NCBI RefSeq assembly: GCF_000308375.1
Contig: NZ_BAFQ01000162.1
Location: forward strand, 34,596 to 98,595
Source: Nocardia aobensis NBRC 100429
GTDB taxonomy: Bacteria > Actinomycetota > Actinomycetes > Mycobacteriales > Mycobacteriaceae
Length of the DNA: 64,000 nucleotides
Direction of reading: 5' to 3'
Positions within the stretch are counted from its first letter, which is position 1, and every line of letters starts with the position of its first letter. This document shows positions 41,840-52,557 of this stretch, in pieces. The position numbers and the translations under genes were made by a program. Under the pieces are notes generated by a model. That model did not search any database. It saw only the letters and a list, made by a program, of their open reading frames with translations, and was not told the DNA's origin.

Positions 41840-43459
41840 GTGAATTCCCCCTCAGCCAGCACGACCACATCCGGGCGGGTGGCGCAGGAGGCGGAACGGC
41901 GGCGCACCTTCGCGGTGATCTCGCATCCGGACGCGGGTAAATCGACGCTGACCGAGGCCTTGGCCCTGCACGCGAAGATGATTTCCGAGGCCGGCGCCAT
42001 TCACGGGAAATCCGGCCGGAAATCCACCGTTTCCGACTGGATGGAAATGGAGAAGGCGCGCGGTATTTCCGTCAGCTCGACGGCGCTGCAGTTCGAATAC
42101 GGCGAATGCGTGATCAATCTGGTCGACACGCCCGGCCACTCCGATTTCTCCGAGGACACCTACCGGGTGCTGACGGCCGTCGACGCCGCGGTCATGCTCA
42201 TCGACGCCGCCAAGGGCCTGGAGCCGCAGACGCTCAAACTGTTCCAGGTGTGCCGCCACCGCGGCATCCCGGTGATCACCGTGATCAACAAATGGGACCG
42301 TCCCGGACGGGCGCCGCTGGAACTGCTCGACGAGATCAGCGAGCGGATCGGCCTGACCCCCACGCCGCTGTTCCTGCCGGTCGGCATCGCGGGCGATTTC
42401 CGTGGGCTGCTGCGCCGCGGTCCCGAGGGCGCCGCCACCGAATACATCCACTTCACCCGGACCGCGGGTGGCGCGACCATCGCGCCGGAGGAGTCGTACA
42501 CGCCCGACCAGGCCGCCGCCCGCGAAGGCGAACCGTGGGAGACCGCGGCCGAGGAGAGCGAACTGCTCTCGGCCACCGGCCAGGACCACGATCAGGAACT
42601 GTTCCTCGCCGGGCAGACCTCGCCGGTCATCTACGCCTCGGCGATGCTGAACTTCGGCGTGCGGCAACTGCTCGACACGCTGGTGGCGCTGGCCCCGCCA
42701 CCCGGTTCCCGGGCCGACGTCGACGGCTCGCCCCGGGAACCGGCCGACCCGTTCAGCGCGGTCGTGTTCAAGGTGCAGGCCGGAATGGACGCCGCGCATC
42801 GCGACCGGCTGGCGTTCATGCGCATCGTCTCCGGGGAATTCGAGCGCGGCATGGTCGTCACGCACGCTCAGACCGGACGCCCGTTCGCGACCAAATACGC
42901 GCTCACCGTCTTCGGCCGCGAGCGCGCCACCGTCGACACCGCCTATCCGGGCGATGTGGTCGGTCTGGTCAACGCGACCGCGCTCGCTCCGGGCCACACG
43001 CTGTTCGTGGACAAGAAGGTCGAATTCCCGCCGATTCCGTCCTTCGCGCCGGAACATTTCGCCACCCTGCGCGCGCGTAGCGCGGGCAAGTACAAGCAGT
43101 TCCGCAAGGCCATCGATCAGCTCGACTCCGAGGGCGTGGTGCAGGTGCTGCGCAACGACCTGCGCGGCGACGCCTCCCCCGTCCTCGCGGCGGTCGGCCC
43201 GATGCAGTTCGAGGTGGTCACCGCCCGCATGCAGGCCGAATTCAACGTCGAAACGCAGCTGGACTTCCTGCCCTATCAGCTGGCCCGGCGTACCGACGCC
43301 GCCTCGTCGGCGGAGCTGGACCGCCAGCGCGGGGTCGAGGTCTTCACCCGCAGCGACGGCGTCATCCTGGCCCTGTTCAGCGACAAGTGGCGGCTGCAGT
43401 ACATCGAGAAGGAAATGCCGGAACTGACGCTGGAACCGCTCGTCGCGACCGCGGACTGA
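41840..43459 (+). CDS. prfC: Peptide chain release factor 3
   Basis: 539 residues. GTPase that recycles RF1/RF2. G1 S-H-P-D-A-G-K-S-T-L, the K-S-x-x-S-D-W-M-x-M-E-x-x-R-G-I-S-V-S-S switch, D-T-P-G-H-S-D-F, and N-K-W-D are present; domain 2 and the C-terminal domain are complete. GTG 41840 with GAGGAG 8 bases upstream. RF3 is present in only part of the actinobacteria, so its presence is of some interest. Single gene. Confidence 0.95.
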   Translation: MNSPSASTTTSGRVAQEAERRRTFAVISHPDAGKSTLTEALALHAKMISEAGAIHGKSGRKSTVSDWMEMEKARGISVSSTALQFEYGECVINLVDTPGHSDFSEDTYRVLTAVDAAVMLIDAAKGLEPQTLKLFQVCRHRGIPVITVINKWDRPGRAPLELLDEISERIGLTPTPLFLPVGIAGDFRGLLRRGPEGAATEYIHFTRTAGGATIAPEESYTPDQAAAREGEPWETAAEESELLSATGQDHDQELFLAGQTSPVIYASAMLNFGVRQLLDTLVALAPPPGSRADVDGSPREPADPFSAVVFKVQAGMDAAHRDRLAFMRIVSGEFERGMVVTHAQTGRPFATKYALTVFGRERATVDTAYPGDVVGLVNATALAPGHTLFVDKKVEFPPIPSFAPEHFATLRARSAGKYKQFRKAIDQLDSEGVVQVLRNDLRGDASPVLAAVGPMQFEVVTARMQAEFNVETQLDFLPYQLARRTDAASSAELDRQRGVEVFTRSDGVILALFSDKWRLQYIEKEMPELTLEPLVATAD

Positions 43460-43477
43460 ACGGCCGGGGGGAGACGA

Positions 43478-44038
43478 TTACCCGATCGCCTCGTCCGGTT
43501 CTTCCTCGACCGGCCCGCCCGGAGTGTCCTCGATATTCGACACCACGGCCGGGATATCGGGCGCCGAACCCGTCTCCCCGGTGATCACACCCCACCGGCT
43601 GGCGGTCAGGCGCAGACTCGGCAGGTCCGACAGCGACAGCACGACCTCGTAGGTCCGCTCGTAGCCGGTGTGGGCGATGCGCCAATGGCCGTCGTCGCAG
43701 CGCACATACCGGTCGTTGTAGAACGCCGCCCCGCGCAGCAGCATGTTGTGACCGGGGATGAGTACGGTGTCGGCCAGGTACCAGGTGCCGGTCGCCGCAT
43801 CGCCGTCGATATCGATCTCGGGATGGTCGCACCGATGTTCGGTGATGACGTGGGGCCCGAGGGTATTGCGCATGAATGCCAGGAACGCATCACGCGACTC
43901 GAACTGCAGGTACTCGCTGTAGGTCGCCGTCGCCTCCGGGATCATCGTGTCGGCGAAGTCTTCCCACGATTTGGTGTCGAGCGCTCTCAGGTACCGGAAC
44001 TTCAGCCGGCTGATCGCGGAGACGGCATCGGAATCCAT
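43478..44038 (-). CDS. SnoaL/NTF2-like protein
   Basis: 186 residues. An NTF2-fold small-cone protein (SnoaL_4): A-I-S-R-L-K-F-R-Y-L-R-A-L-D-T-K-S-W-E-D-F-A-D at the start, T-G-T-W-Y-L-A-D, and a closing D-D-G-H-W-R-I-A-H-T-G-Y-E-R. Such proteins are isomerases, dehydratases or ligand binders in secondary or steroid metabolism; no specific role is evident. An acidic tail follows. It faces prfC tail to tail with an 18-bp gap. Confidence 0.8.
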   Translation of the reverse strand: MDSDAVSAISRLKFRYLRALDTKSWEDFADTMIPEATATYSEYLQFESRDAFLAFMRNTLGPHVITEHRCDHPEIDIDGDAATGTWYLADTVLIPGHNMLLRGAAFYNDRYVRCDDGHWRIAHTGYERTYEVVLSLSDLPSLRLTASRWGVITGETGSAPDIPAVVSNIEDTPGGPVEEEPDEAIG

Positions 44039-44127
44039 ACCTCAACAATCCCACCGGATCCGGCGAATCTGCGCAGATCGGAAAATAGGTATCGGATCGC
44101 TACACACCGTTGACCGGCAGTCGCAGG

Positions 44128-45000
44128 TCAGGACCCGTTGATGGTGAAGCAGGTCTTGCAGAAGTCCTCGCCGAATTCGGTGAGGCGCAAGCTCTTTCGC
44201 ACGATCTTGGGCACCCGGCCGGCTTGCTTGAGCGCCGATTCCACGATCGGCTGCACCTCGAGCACCATATAACGGCTCAGCACCACCGGATCGTCGGAGG
44301 TGGTCAGCAGACCGAGGCGGTTCAGATTGATCAAATACAGCCGCGACCGGTCCGGATACCGCACGCCGGCCTGCTCCGGAACCGAGGTCAGATCTCCCGC
44401 GACCAGCTCGGAACCGATCCCGAGCGGCCGGTTGGTGCGCACGTCGACCGAGGGCTGTGGCCCGTTGATGGCCATGAACCGCAGAATCCGCGCCTCGTCC
44501 GAGGACAGCTGATCGAGGATGCGGTCGTAGGCCGGATGCACTTCCTCGGTGAAGTACACGTCGGCCGAGCGCGCGAGCAGGTTGTCGCCGCGGCGGCGCA
44601 GATCGGCCAGGGTCGACGAGCGGACCAGCCCGCCGGCCGACGGGCCGGGCGCCTGGCCGTTGGTGGGGACGTAGCTGACGATCTCGCGCACCGAACCCTC
44701 GGTGACGCCGAGGACGCTGCGGGCGACGGACTGCAGTGCGGCTCCGGTACGTTCGGCGATCTCGGTGGAGGATTCACCGTCGAGCGCGGCCTGGGCGATC
44801 TGCTTGGTGACCTCGAGGCCGGTGCCGACCGCCCACTGGCCGCCGCGGACCGCGGTCCCGGCAGCCAGGCCGGCAGCCCGGAAGACGCCGCGGATCATGC
44901 GGGCTTCGTTGCTGATCTGCCGCTTCTCCACGTCCGAGCTGCGTTCCACAGCGCGGGAACCGGGTCGGACCACATCCTGTCCGGTCCTGTCGTCTGTCAC
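44128..45000 (-). CDS. Abi-alpha (former DUF4393) family protein, paralogue 1
   Basis: 290 residues. It has the abortive-infection-alpha pattern: a hydrophobic helix region (F-R-A-A-G-L-A-A-G-T-A-V), then R-R-G-D-N-L-L-A-R-S-A-D-V, D-E-A-R-I-L-R-F-M and G-P-Q-P-S-V-D-V-R-T. It ends with F-G-E-D-F-C-K-T-C-F, a Cys pair. The gene at 46732 is a clear paralogue. The two point away from each other with DUF445 between. A defence role is only implied by the family name. Confidence 0.75.
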   Translation of the reverse strand: MTDDRTGQDVVRPGSRAVERSSDVEKRQISNEARMIRGVFRAAGLAAGTAVRGGQWAVGTGLEVTKQIAQAALDGESSTEIAERTGAALQSVARSVLGVTEGSVREIVSYVPTNGQAPGPSAGGLVRSSTLADLRRRGDNLLARSADVYFTEEVHPAYDRILDQLSSDEARILRFMAINGPQPSVDVRTNRPLGIGSELVAGDLTSVPEQAGVRYPDRSRLYLINLNRLGLLTTSDDPVVLSRYMVLEVQPIVESALKQAGRVPKIVRKSLRLTEFGEDFCKTCFTINGS

Positions 45001-45418
45001 GTCATTCTCCGAATATCGCCAGGTGAACGAGTCCGCTCACATATTCTTACCGCACCCCGAAGGCCACCGGCCATGTTCGGCGGCTCTCGGCCATGAGCGC
45101 CGACACCCGCCCAGCGATAGCGGCATGAATGTGGTTCCGGTCATTCTTGCGGCTGCCGCTGTCCGGTGCGACATTCCGATCACGCCATGTGATCGAAGTC
45201 TCCGCCATACGCTACCGCGTACAGCTTTCCCACCCGAATTGGATCGCGACTTCCGCGGCGGCCTCCGTGGTTACGCAGGCTGCCGCCTCCGGCCGCGTCG
45301 CTACAGTCGCCAATTGGACCCGTTTCCGGAATTCACAGTAAGGTTCGCCTGGCCGACGGGGTACGTTGTAGTGCCGGTGTGACGGCGGTCACCGGTAAGG
45401 GGTCGGCAGGAGGGTGTC
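45001..45418. other. Intergenic region before DUF445
   Basis: 418 bp between divergent genes. The only structure I see is an interrupted inverted repeat, CCGGTG...CACCGG with GTGAC/GTCAC inside, at about 45374-45395, just upstream of the DUF445 start; it could be an operator. No open frame here looks coding. Confidence 0.45.
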
Positions 45419-46741
45419 GTGCTGGATAGTTTGCTGGGTTTTCACCCGACGATTTTGCTGGAACTGATCACGATCCCCCTCTTCACGGGTGTCATCGGCT
45501 ATATCACCAACTGGACCGGCATCCTGATGCTGTTCAAGCCGCTACGCTTTCACGGGTTTCGGGTACCGGGTCTGAAATGGTTGTTCCCCTATCTTCCCAA
45601 GCGCATTCAGGTGCTGCCGTTGCTGCAGTACGACGGCCGCATGGGCTGGCAGGGAATCGTACCCTCGCGCGCGGACAAGATGGCCTCGATCGCGGTCGAC
45701 AAAGGGCTCTCGAAACTCGGTAGCGTCGCCGACTTCTATCGCGAACTCGAGCCCGATGAACTGGCCGCGCATCTGACCGATATGGCGCAATCGCAGATCC
45801 GCGACATCGTGGAGGAGATTGCCCGCCGCGAACATCCGCAGCTCTGGTACAACCTGCCCGCGCAGGTCCGGGAGTTGGTACACGAGCGGGTCCGGGAACA
45901 ACTCCCCGAGATCCTCAAGGAACTGACCGACGAACTCGGGTCGAACATCGAACAACTGCTCGATGTCAAACAGATGGTGATCCGGTATTTCCAGTCGCGG
46001 CCGCAGTTGCTCAACACCGTTTTTCAGGTGCTGGGCGCCAAGGAGTTGCGGTTCATGCAGAACTTCGGCTTCTATTTCGGCGCGCCGATGGGTCTGGTGC
46101 TCGTCGCGGTGCTGCATCTGACGCATTGGTCGCCGCTGGTGGTGCTGCCGGTCGGCGGTGTGATCATCGGCTGGGTGGTCAACTGGATCGGGCTCAACAT
46201 GATCTTCGAGCCCGCCTATCCGAAGTGGTGGTGCCCGTGGCGGCAGGGCTTGCTGATCAAGCGGCAACCCGAAATCACCGAGGGCTACGCCGAATTGGTG
46301 GCCACCCAGATCATCACGATCGCCAATGTCGGTGACGAACTGCTGAACGGGCCGCGCTCGGACCGCACCATGCAGGTCCTCGAGGACACCCTGCGCCCGG
46401 CCACCGACCGCGCGCTCGGGCCGATGCGCGGGGCGCTGAAGTTCATGATCGGCAGCCGGGACTACGCGACCCTGCAGACCCGCTTCACCGACGAGGCCAA
46501 ATCGCTGGCGCCGGCCGCCTTCGCCGATCCCGGGTTCAACGCCCAGCAGAGCCGGCAGGTCAGCCAGTACATCGCCAAGCAGATGGCGGCGCTGAAGCCG
46601 CCGGACTTCGTCGACATGTTGCGCGCGGCGATCAAACAGGACGAGTGGCTTTTGTTCGTCCATGGCGGTGTGCTGGGGCTCATCGCCGGTTACGCTCATC
46701 TTCTGATCTTCGGAACGGAAGTAGCGAACGTATGGCTGTGA
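45419..46741 (+). CDS. DUF445 family membrane protein
   Basis: 440 residues. The DUF445 signature occurs twice: G-Y-I-T-N-W-T-G-I-L-M-L-F-K-P near residue 28 and G-W-V-V-N-W-I-G-L-N-M-I-F-E-P near 255. Helices flank a long coiled, helical middle. A C-terminal helix (L-G-L-I-A-G-Y-A-H-L-L-I-F) completes it. GTG 45419 follows GCAGGAGGG. Its end overlaps the second Abi-alpha gene, so they are cotranscribed. Function unknown. Confidence 0.85.
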   Translation: MLDSLLGFHPTILLELITIPLFTGVIGYITNWTGILMLFKPLRFHGFRVPGLKWLFPYLPKRIQVLPLLQYDGRMGWQGIVPSRADKMASIAVDKGLSKLGSVADFYRELEPDELAAHLTDMAQSQIRDIVEEIARREHPQLWYNLPAQVRELVHERVREQLPEILKELTDELGSNIEQLLDVKQMVIRYFQSRPQLLNTVFQVLGAKELRFMQNFGFYFGAPMGLVLVAVLHLTHWSPLVVLPVGGVIIGWVVNWIGLNMIFEPAYPKWWCPWRQGLLIKRQPEITEGYAELVATQIITIANVGDELLNGPRSDRTMQVLEDTLRPATDRALGPMRGALKFMIGSRDYATLQTRFTDEAKSLAPAAFADPGFNAQQSRQVSQYIAKQMAALKPPDFVDMLRAAIKQDEWLLFVHGGVLGLIAGYAHLLIFGTEVANVWL

Positions 46742-47673
46742 GCGGATCCGCACCGGAAAACGGTGACGGCGCCGAGTTTTCGATCGAATACGCCGAGGTG
46801 GTCGCCGAGTCCGGCGACGCGGCGGCCGGTACCGGTGCGACCGAAATCGAGACGGTCTTCCCGGAACCGGACCCCCGCACCACCGACCTCGTCGCACGCC
46901 GGTCGGCCGAATTGATGCTGCCCGAGGATGCCCGCCCGGGGTGGGCCGGTCCCGTGCGCACCACGACCGGTGTGGTGCGGGTGGCGCTGTCCGCCGTCAG
47001 CGAGGCCGCGGCCTGGAGCCTGGGCACCGCGGTCGGCGTGACGGCCACGGTGGTGCGCGGCAGTATGTCCGGGCAGCCGCCGCGCCATGTGCTCTCCGAG
47101 GCCGGTGAGCAGGTTCGCGACTCGCTGCGGCGCGCACTCGGCATCGATGCCACCTCCGGCGGCGCCCCCGCCCCGACGGCGCCGAGCCTGCGCGACCGCG
47201 GCGCCGAACTGCTGCGCCGCTCGGCCGATGTGCACTGCGAGGACAGCGATCATCCGGCCTTCGCGCGCATCCTGGCCGAACTGGCTCCCGACGAGGCCCG
47301 GATCCTGCGCTTCCTGTATCTCGACGGGCCGCAGCCGGCGCTCGACATCCGCACCGGGCGGCCGCTGAGTTCGGGCACCCAGCGCATCGAGGTCGGCATG
47401 TCGCTGATCGGTGAGACCGCGGCGCTGCGCTTCGCCGACCGCGCGATCACCTATCTGACGAATCTGCGCCGCCTCGGACTCATCACCGTCGACGGCGATC
47501 AGCTGGACAATCCGGTCCGCTATCAGCTGCTGGAATCACAGCCGGAGGTGCGGCGGTTGCTCAAGCGCGGATTCGGCACCAAGGTCGCCTACCGCAGCAT
47601 CGCGCTCACCTCGTTCGGCACGGATTTCACGTGTGCGTGCCTGCCGGTGCCGCCCCTGGGCCACGCCCTCTGA
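46732..47673 (+). CDS. Abi-alpha (former DUF4393) family protein, paralogue 2
   Basis: 313 residues. It matches paralogue 1 (44128) in A-E-L-L-R-R-S-A-D-V-H, D-E-A-R-I-L-R-F-L, G-P-Q-P-A-L-D-I-R-T-G-R-P-L and L-T-N-L-R-R-L-G-L-I-T. It ends in F-G-T-D-F-T-C-A-C-L-P. ATG 46732 overlaps the DUF445 stop by 10 bases; GTG 46738 would give a four-base overlap instead. Cotranscribed with DUF445. Confidence 0.75.
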   Translation: MAVSGSAPENGDGAEFSIEYAEVVAESGDAAAGTGATEIETVFPEPDPRTTDLVARRSAELMLPEDARPGWAGPVRTTTGVVRVALSAVSEAAAWSLGTAVGVTATVVRGSMSGQPPRHVLSEAGEQVRDSLRRALGIDATSGGAPAPTAPSLRDRGAELLRRSADVHCEDSDHPAFARILAELAPDEARILRFLYLDGPQPALDIRTGRPLSSGTQRIEVGMSLIGETAALRFADRAITYLTNLRRLGLITVDGDQLDNPVRYQLLESQPEVRRLLKRGFGTKVAYRSIALTSFGTDFTCACLPVPPLGHAL

Positions 47674-47731
47674 AAAGTCCGGACACGTTCTGCGAGGGTC
47701 GGCCCGCCCGGGCCGACCGCACCACATACGC

Positions 47732-49534
<1,803 letters not shown>

Positions 49535-50110
49535 GGGGTCAGTCCTCTCCGAGTACGGCGGGGCCTTCGGGTGTGCCACGAGCTCGGCGCAGGTCCGGCC
49601 GCGTCGCGCGCGCCGGCTGCGCTTCCGCAGCGGCGGGACCACGCCCGTCGGCTTCACCCGTGAACATTACGGCACGAGGGCGCACCCTTCCGGCGCGGGT
49701 GAACCGGCCCTCGGTCTTGCGCTTGCTCGGGATCGCGTCCTTCCGAGCGACCGAACACCGGTGGCGCGTGAGTTTCGTGGACTCCCGGCTGAGCCGGGCC
49801 GCACTCGCACGCCGGCCTCCGAGGTCGCGCAGGCGGTGGCCGTGCGAATGGGCGGTCACCTTCATCGGTGACCGGAGGAGCGTCCGGTGCGCGACGACCG
49901 CGCGGTGTCGGAAGCCGCCGAGTAGATGTCGGCCGTGGCGAGCAGTGGCTCACCGCCGCGCACTGCGGTTGCGAAACGCGTTGAGGCATAGGTAGTCTGC
50001 TTGCAATCCACATGGGTTCTCCAGAAGTATGGCCGTAGTGCGGGAGCCCCGCCTCATGAGGCGCGGAGTGGGCGGCGCTGATTTGTCGACCCCACATTCG
50101 GAGGATTCTC
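49535..50110. other. Intergenic region with two palindromes
   Basis: 576 bp between the divergent ABC-F and LLM genes. CCCGGCT-G-AGCCGGG lies at 49784-49798 and the perfect palindrome CGCCTCATGAGGCG at 50050-50063, 48 bp before the LLM start. A minus-strand frame ending at 49539 looks Arg-rich and non-conserved, so I do not call it. Promoters of both genes must be here. Confidence 0.5.
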
Positions 50111-51067
50111 ATGACCGACTCGTCATCTGCCATCGCCTCGTCGTCGTCCGTTTCGACGTCGCACGACCGTTCCCCCGGGAGTTCCGGGCTACCGGACGCG
50201 ATGCGCGCGGCCCACGGCGTCAAGGTCGGCATCGGGTTGCCGATCGCCGATCCGCAATCACTCGTCGAATGGGCCGAGCGGGCCGAATCGGGCCCGTTCT
50301 CCACCCTCGGACTGCTCGACCGACTGGTCTACGACAATCCGGAACCCCTTGTGACACTTGCCCTTCTGGCCGGCGCGACGCAGCGGATCCGATTGCAGAC
50401 CGAAGTGCTCATCGCGCCGCTGCGCGAGACCGCGCTGCTCGCGAAACAAACCGCCACCCTCGACCGGCTCTCGGGCGGCCGGTTCACCCTGGGTCTCGGT
50501 GTCGGCGGCCGCGCCGACGACCATGAAGCGTCCGGCACCGAATTGCGCACGCGCGGAAAGCGTTTAGACGAGCAGGTCGCGACGATGCGCAGGCTCTGGT
50601 CCGGTGAACCCTACAGCGAGAGCTGCGCCGCGATCGGCCCGCAGCCGCAGACCCCCGGCGGCCCGGAGTTGCTGTTCGGCGGGTTCCAGACCGCCGCCTT
50701 GGAACGCGTCGCGCGCTGGGGCGGTGGCTTCCTCGCGGCCGCCGCACCCGCGTGGGCGCCGGGCCTGTTCGACACCGTGCACCGCTTCTGGCGCGAATAC
50801 GATCGCCCGGGCGAACCTCGCATCGTCGCGCAGGTCAATGCCGCACTCGGCTCGGACGCGGTGATCGACGAGGCACGCTCGGCCATGGCCGCCTACTACG
50901 AATTCAGCGGTCGCGCCGAGTTCATGGTCGAGGGCATGCTCACCACCCCGGACCAGATCCGCACGGTCACAAAACAATTCGCCGATCTCGGCGCCGACGA
51001 AGTGATCTTCTACTGCTACGGGCGAGACCCGGAACAGGTCGACCGCCTCACCGACGCTCTCGCCTGA
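50111..51067 (+). CDS. LLM-class flavin/F420-dependent oxidoreductase
   Basis: 318 residues, luciferase-like TIM barrel. Features: V-K-V-G-I-G-L-P-I, I-R-L-Q-T-E-V-L-I-A-P-L-R, T-L-D-R-L-S-G-G-R-F-T-L-G-L-G-V-G-G-R, and G-A-D-E-V-I-F-Y at the end. Such enzymes use FMNH2 or F420; substrate unknown. GGAGG 7 bases before ATG 50111. The Ser-rich first 28 residues are not part of the domain. A palindrome lies just upstream. Confidence 0.85.
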   Translation: MTDSSSAIASSSSVSTSHDRSPGSSGLPDAMRAAHGVKVGIGLPIADPQSLVEWAERAESGPFSTLGLLDRLVYDNPEPLVTLALLAGATQRIRLQTEVLIAPLRETALLAKQTATLDRLSGGRFTLGLGVGGRADDHEASGTELRTRGKRLDEQVATMRRLWSGEPYSESCAAIGPQPQTPGGPELLFGGFQTAALERVARWGGGFLAAAAPAWAPGLFDTVHRFWREYDRPGEPRIVAQVNAALGSDAVIDEARSAMAAYYEFSGRAEFMVEGMLTTPDQIRTVTKQFADLGADEVIFYCYGRDPEQVDRLTDALA

Positions 51068-51138
51068 GGGACGTCATCGGTAGGGCCGGGGGCGAACGAC
51101 GCCACTCGCGCGCCGATCGGCACCGGCCCGTCAGGCTG

Positions 51139-52065
51139 TCAGTGCCGCCCGTCGGCTAGTACCCGCGCACCCGGCACCGGCCCGGTCGCGATACGAACGC
51201 TGCGGCACACACCCGCGCCGGAGAGTTCGGCCGATACGGCCACCGCATCGGCTTCGCTACCGCACAGGAAGGCGCAGGTGGGCCCCGAACCGGAGACGAT
51301 TCCGGCGAGGGCGCCCGCCTCGACGCCGGCCCGCAGGGTGCGGCGCAGTGCCGGATTCAGCGATAGGGCGGCGGCCTGCAGATCGTTGCCGAGCAAGGGT
51401 GCGAGCTGGGTGGCGTCGCCGGAGGCCAAGGCCTGCAACAGTTCCTGCGGATCGCCGAGGCGCGGCGGTTCGCCGTTCTCCCGCAGCCGGTCCAGTTCGC
51501 CGAACACCTTCGGCGTCGACAACCCCTCCTTGGCCAGCGCCAGCACCCAGTGAAAGGTGTTGCGCGACAACACCGGCAGCAGTTTCTCGCCACGGCCGCG
51601 CCCCAGTGCGGTGCCGCCGTGCAGGGCGAAGGGCACATCGCTGCCGAGTTCGGCCGCGACATCGGCCAATTCGTCGCGCGACATCTCCAGACTCCACAGC
51701 TCGTTGAGTCCGACCAGCGTCGCGGCGGCATCCGCGCTGCCGCCGGCCATCCCCCCGGCCACCGGAATACCCTTCTCGATCTCGATCTCCACCAGCGGAG
51801 CGCGGCCGGCCAGATGTCCGAGCCGGACCGCCGCCTGCCACACCAGGTTCGTGCGATCGGTCGGCACCTGTGCGGCACCCTCCCCGTGCACGCTCACGGC
51901 CAGCGATCCGGCCGGGGCGATCCGCACGTCGTCGGCGAGCGACAGTGCCTGGAAGACCGTGGTCAGTTCGTGGTATCCGTCGCTACGCAGGTCATCGACC
52001 CCTAGATGAAGGTTCACCTTCGAAGGGGCGCGCACAACCACGGAACTGGGTACTACAGACAGCAC
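51139..52065 (-). CDS. ispE: 4-diphosphocytidyl-2-C-methyl-D-erythritol kinase
   Basis: 308 residues, GHMP kinase of the MEP isoprenoid pathway. A-P-S-K-V-N-L-H-L-G at the start, P-V-A-G-G-M-A-G-G-S-A-D-A-A-A as the ATP loop, and G-S-G-P-T-C-A-F near the end. ATG-type start at 52065. In M. tuberculosis it directly follows ksgA; here about 5.3 kb with copper and other genes separates them. Confidence 0.95.
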   Translation of the reverse strand: MLSVVPSSVVVRAPSKVNLHLGVDDLRSDGYHELTTVFQALSLADDVRIAPAGSLAVSVHGEGAAQVPTDRTNLVWQAAVRLGHLAGRAPLVEIEIEKGIPVAGGMAGGSADAAATLVGLNELWSLEMSRDELADVAAELGSDVPFALHGGTALGRGRGEKLLPVLSRNTFHWVLALAKEGLSTPKVFGELDRLRENGEPPRLGDPQELLQALASGDATQLAPLLGNDLQAAALSLNPALRRTLRAGVEAGALAGIVSGSGPTCAFLCGSEADAVAVSAELSGAGVCRSVRIATGPVPGARVLADGRH

Positions 52066-52276
52066 GGGGCTAGGTTATCCGGCCGCGCGGCAAACGGTCG
52101 GTTTGCCGCGCGACGCGGGGCTCCCGCGGCTGGGAACTCGCCGATGCCGGGCGGCTGCCGCGGACCGGCGGCGCCGGACCAGTGGCCGATGACAGGCCGC
52201 CACCAGGGCAGACAGACTCCGGCGGAGATACGCATCACCGCGGCCGGAATTCCTCGCCTCTCACCCTTGCGCCGGG

Positions 52277-52330
52277 TACCCATGGGGGGTATGTTCAGAC
52301 ATGTCAGGGGATACCCCCGCACCGTATAAG
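52277..52330 (+). promoter_or_regulatory. CsoR-type copper operator and promoter
   Basis: TACCCATGGGGGGTA at 52277-52291 matches the CsoR form TACCC-N5-GGGTA. A second G/C-tract half-site, GGGGATACCCCC, lies at 52307-52318. TATAAG at 52325-52330 looks like the -10; copZ begins 20 bp on. Copper would release CsoR and switch on the operon. No csoR gene is in the window. Confidence 0.6.
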
Positions 52331-52350
52331 AGCGAGCGAAGGAAGCGATC

Positions 52351-52557
52351 ATGGCTACCAGCACCTACACCGTCACCGGGATGACCTGCGGCCACTGCGT
52401 GGCGTCGGTGCAGAAGGAGATCGGCAAGATCGACGGTGTCACCAGTGTCGACGTAGACCTCACCTCCGGTCGCGTCCAGGTCGAATCCGCCGCACCGCTG
52501 ACGGACGCCGCGGTCCTCGCCGCCGTCGACGAGGCGGGATATCAGGTGGCGAGCTGA
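52351..52557 (+). CDS. copZ: Copper chaperone CopZ (HMA domain)
   Basis: 68 residues, one heavy-metal-associated domain. Cu(I) ligands Cys13 and Cys16 are in G-M-T-C-G-H-C, and V-D-V-D-L-T-S-G-R-V follows as the family's middle strand. It hands copper to CopA. GAAGGAAG precedes ATG 52351. It ends immediately before the next ATG (52558), so the three genes are one operon. Confidence 0.93.
   Translation: MATSTYTVTGMTCGHCVASVQKEIGKIDGVTSVDVDLTSGRVQVESAAPLTDAAVLAAVDEAGYQVAS

Noticed and set aside
49539..49865. 108-residue minus-strand frame ending just before the ABC-F start
   Set aside because: Low-complexity Arg/Ala-rich product without a recognised domain or clear start. It could be a leader, but cannot be supported.
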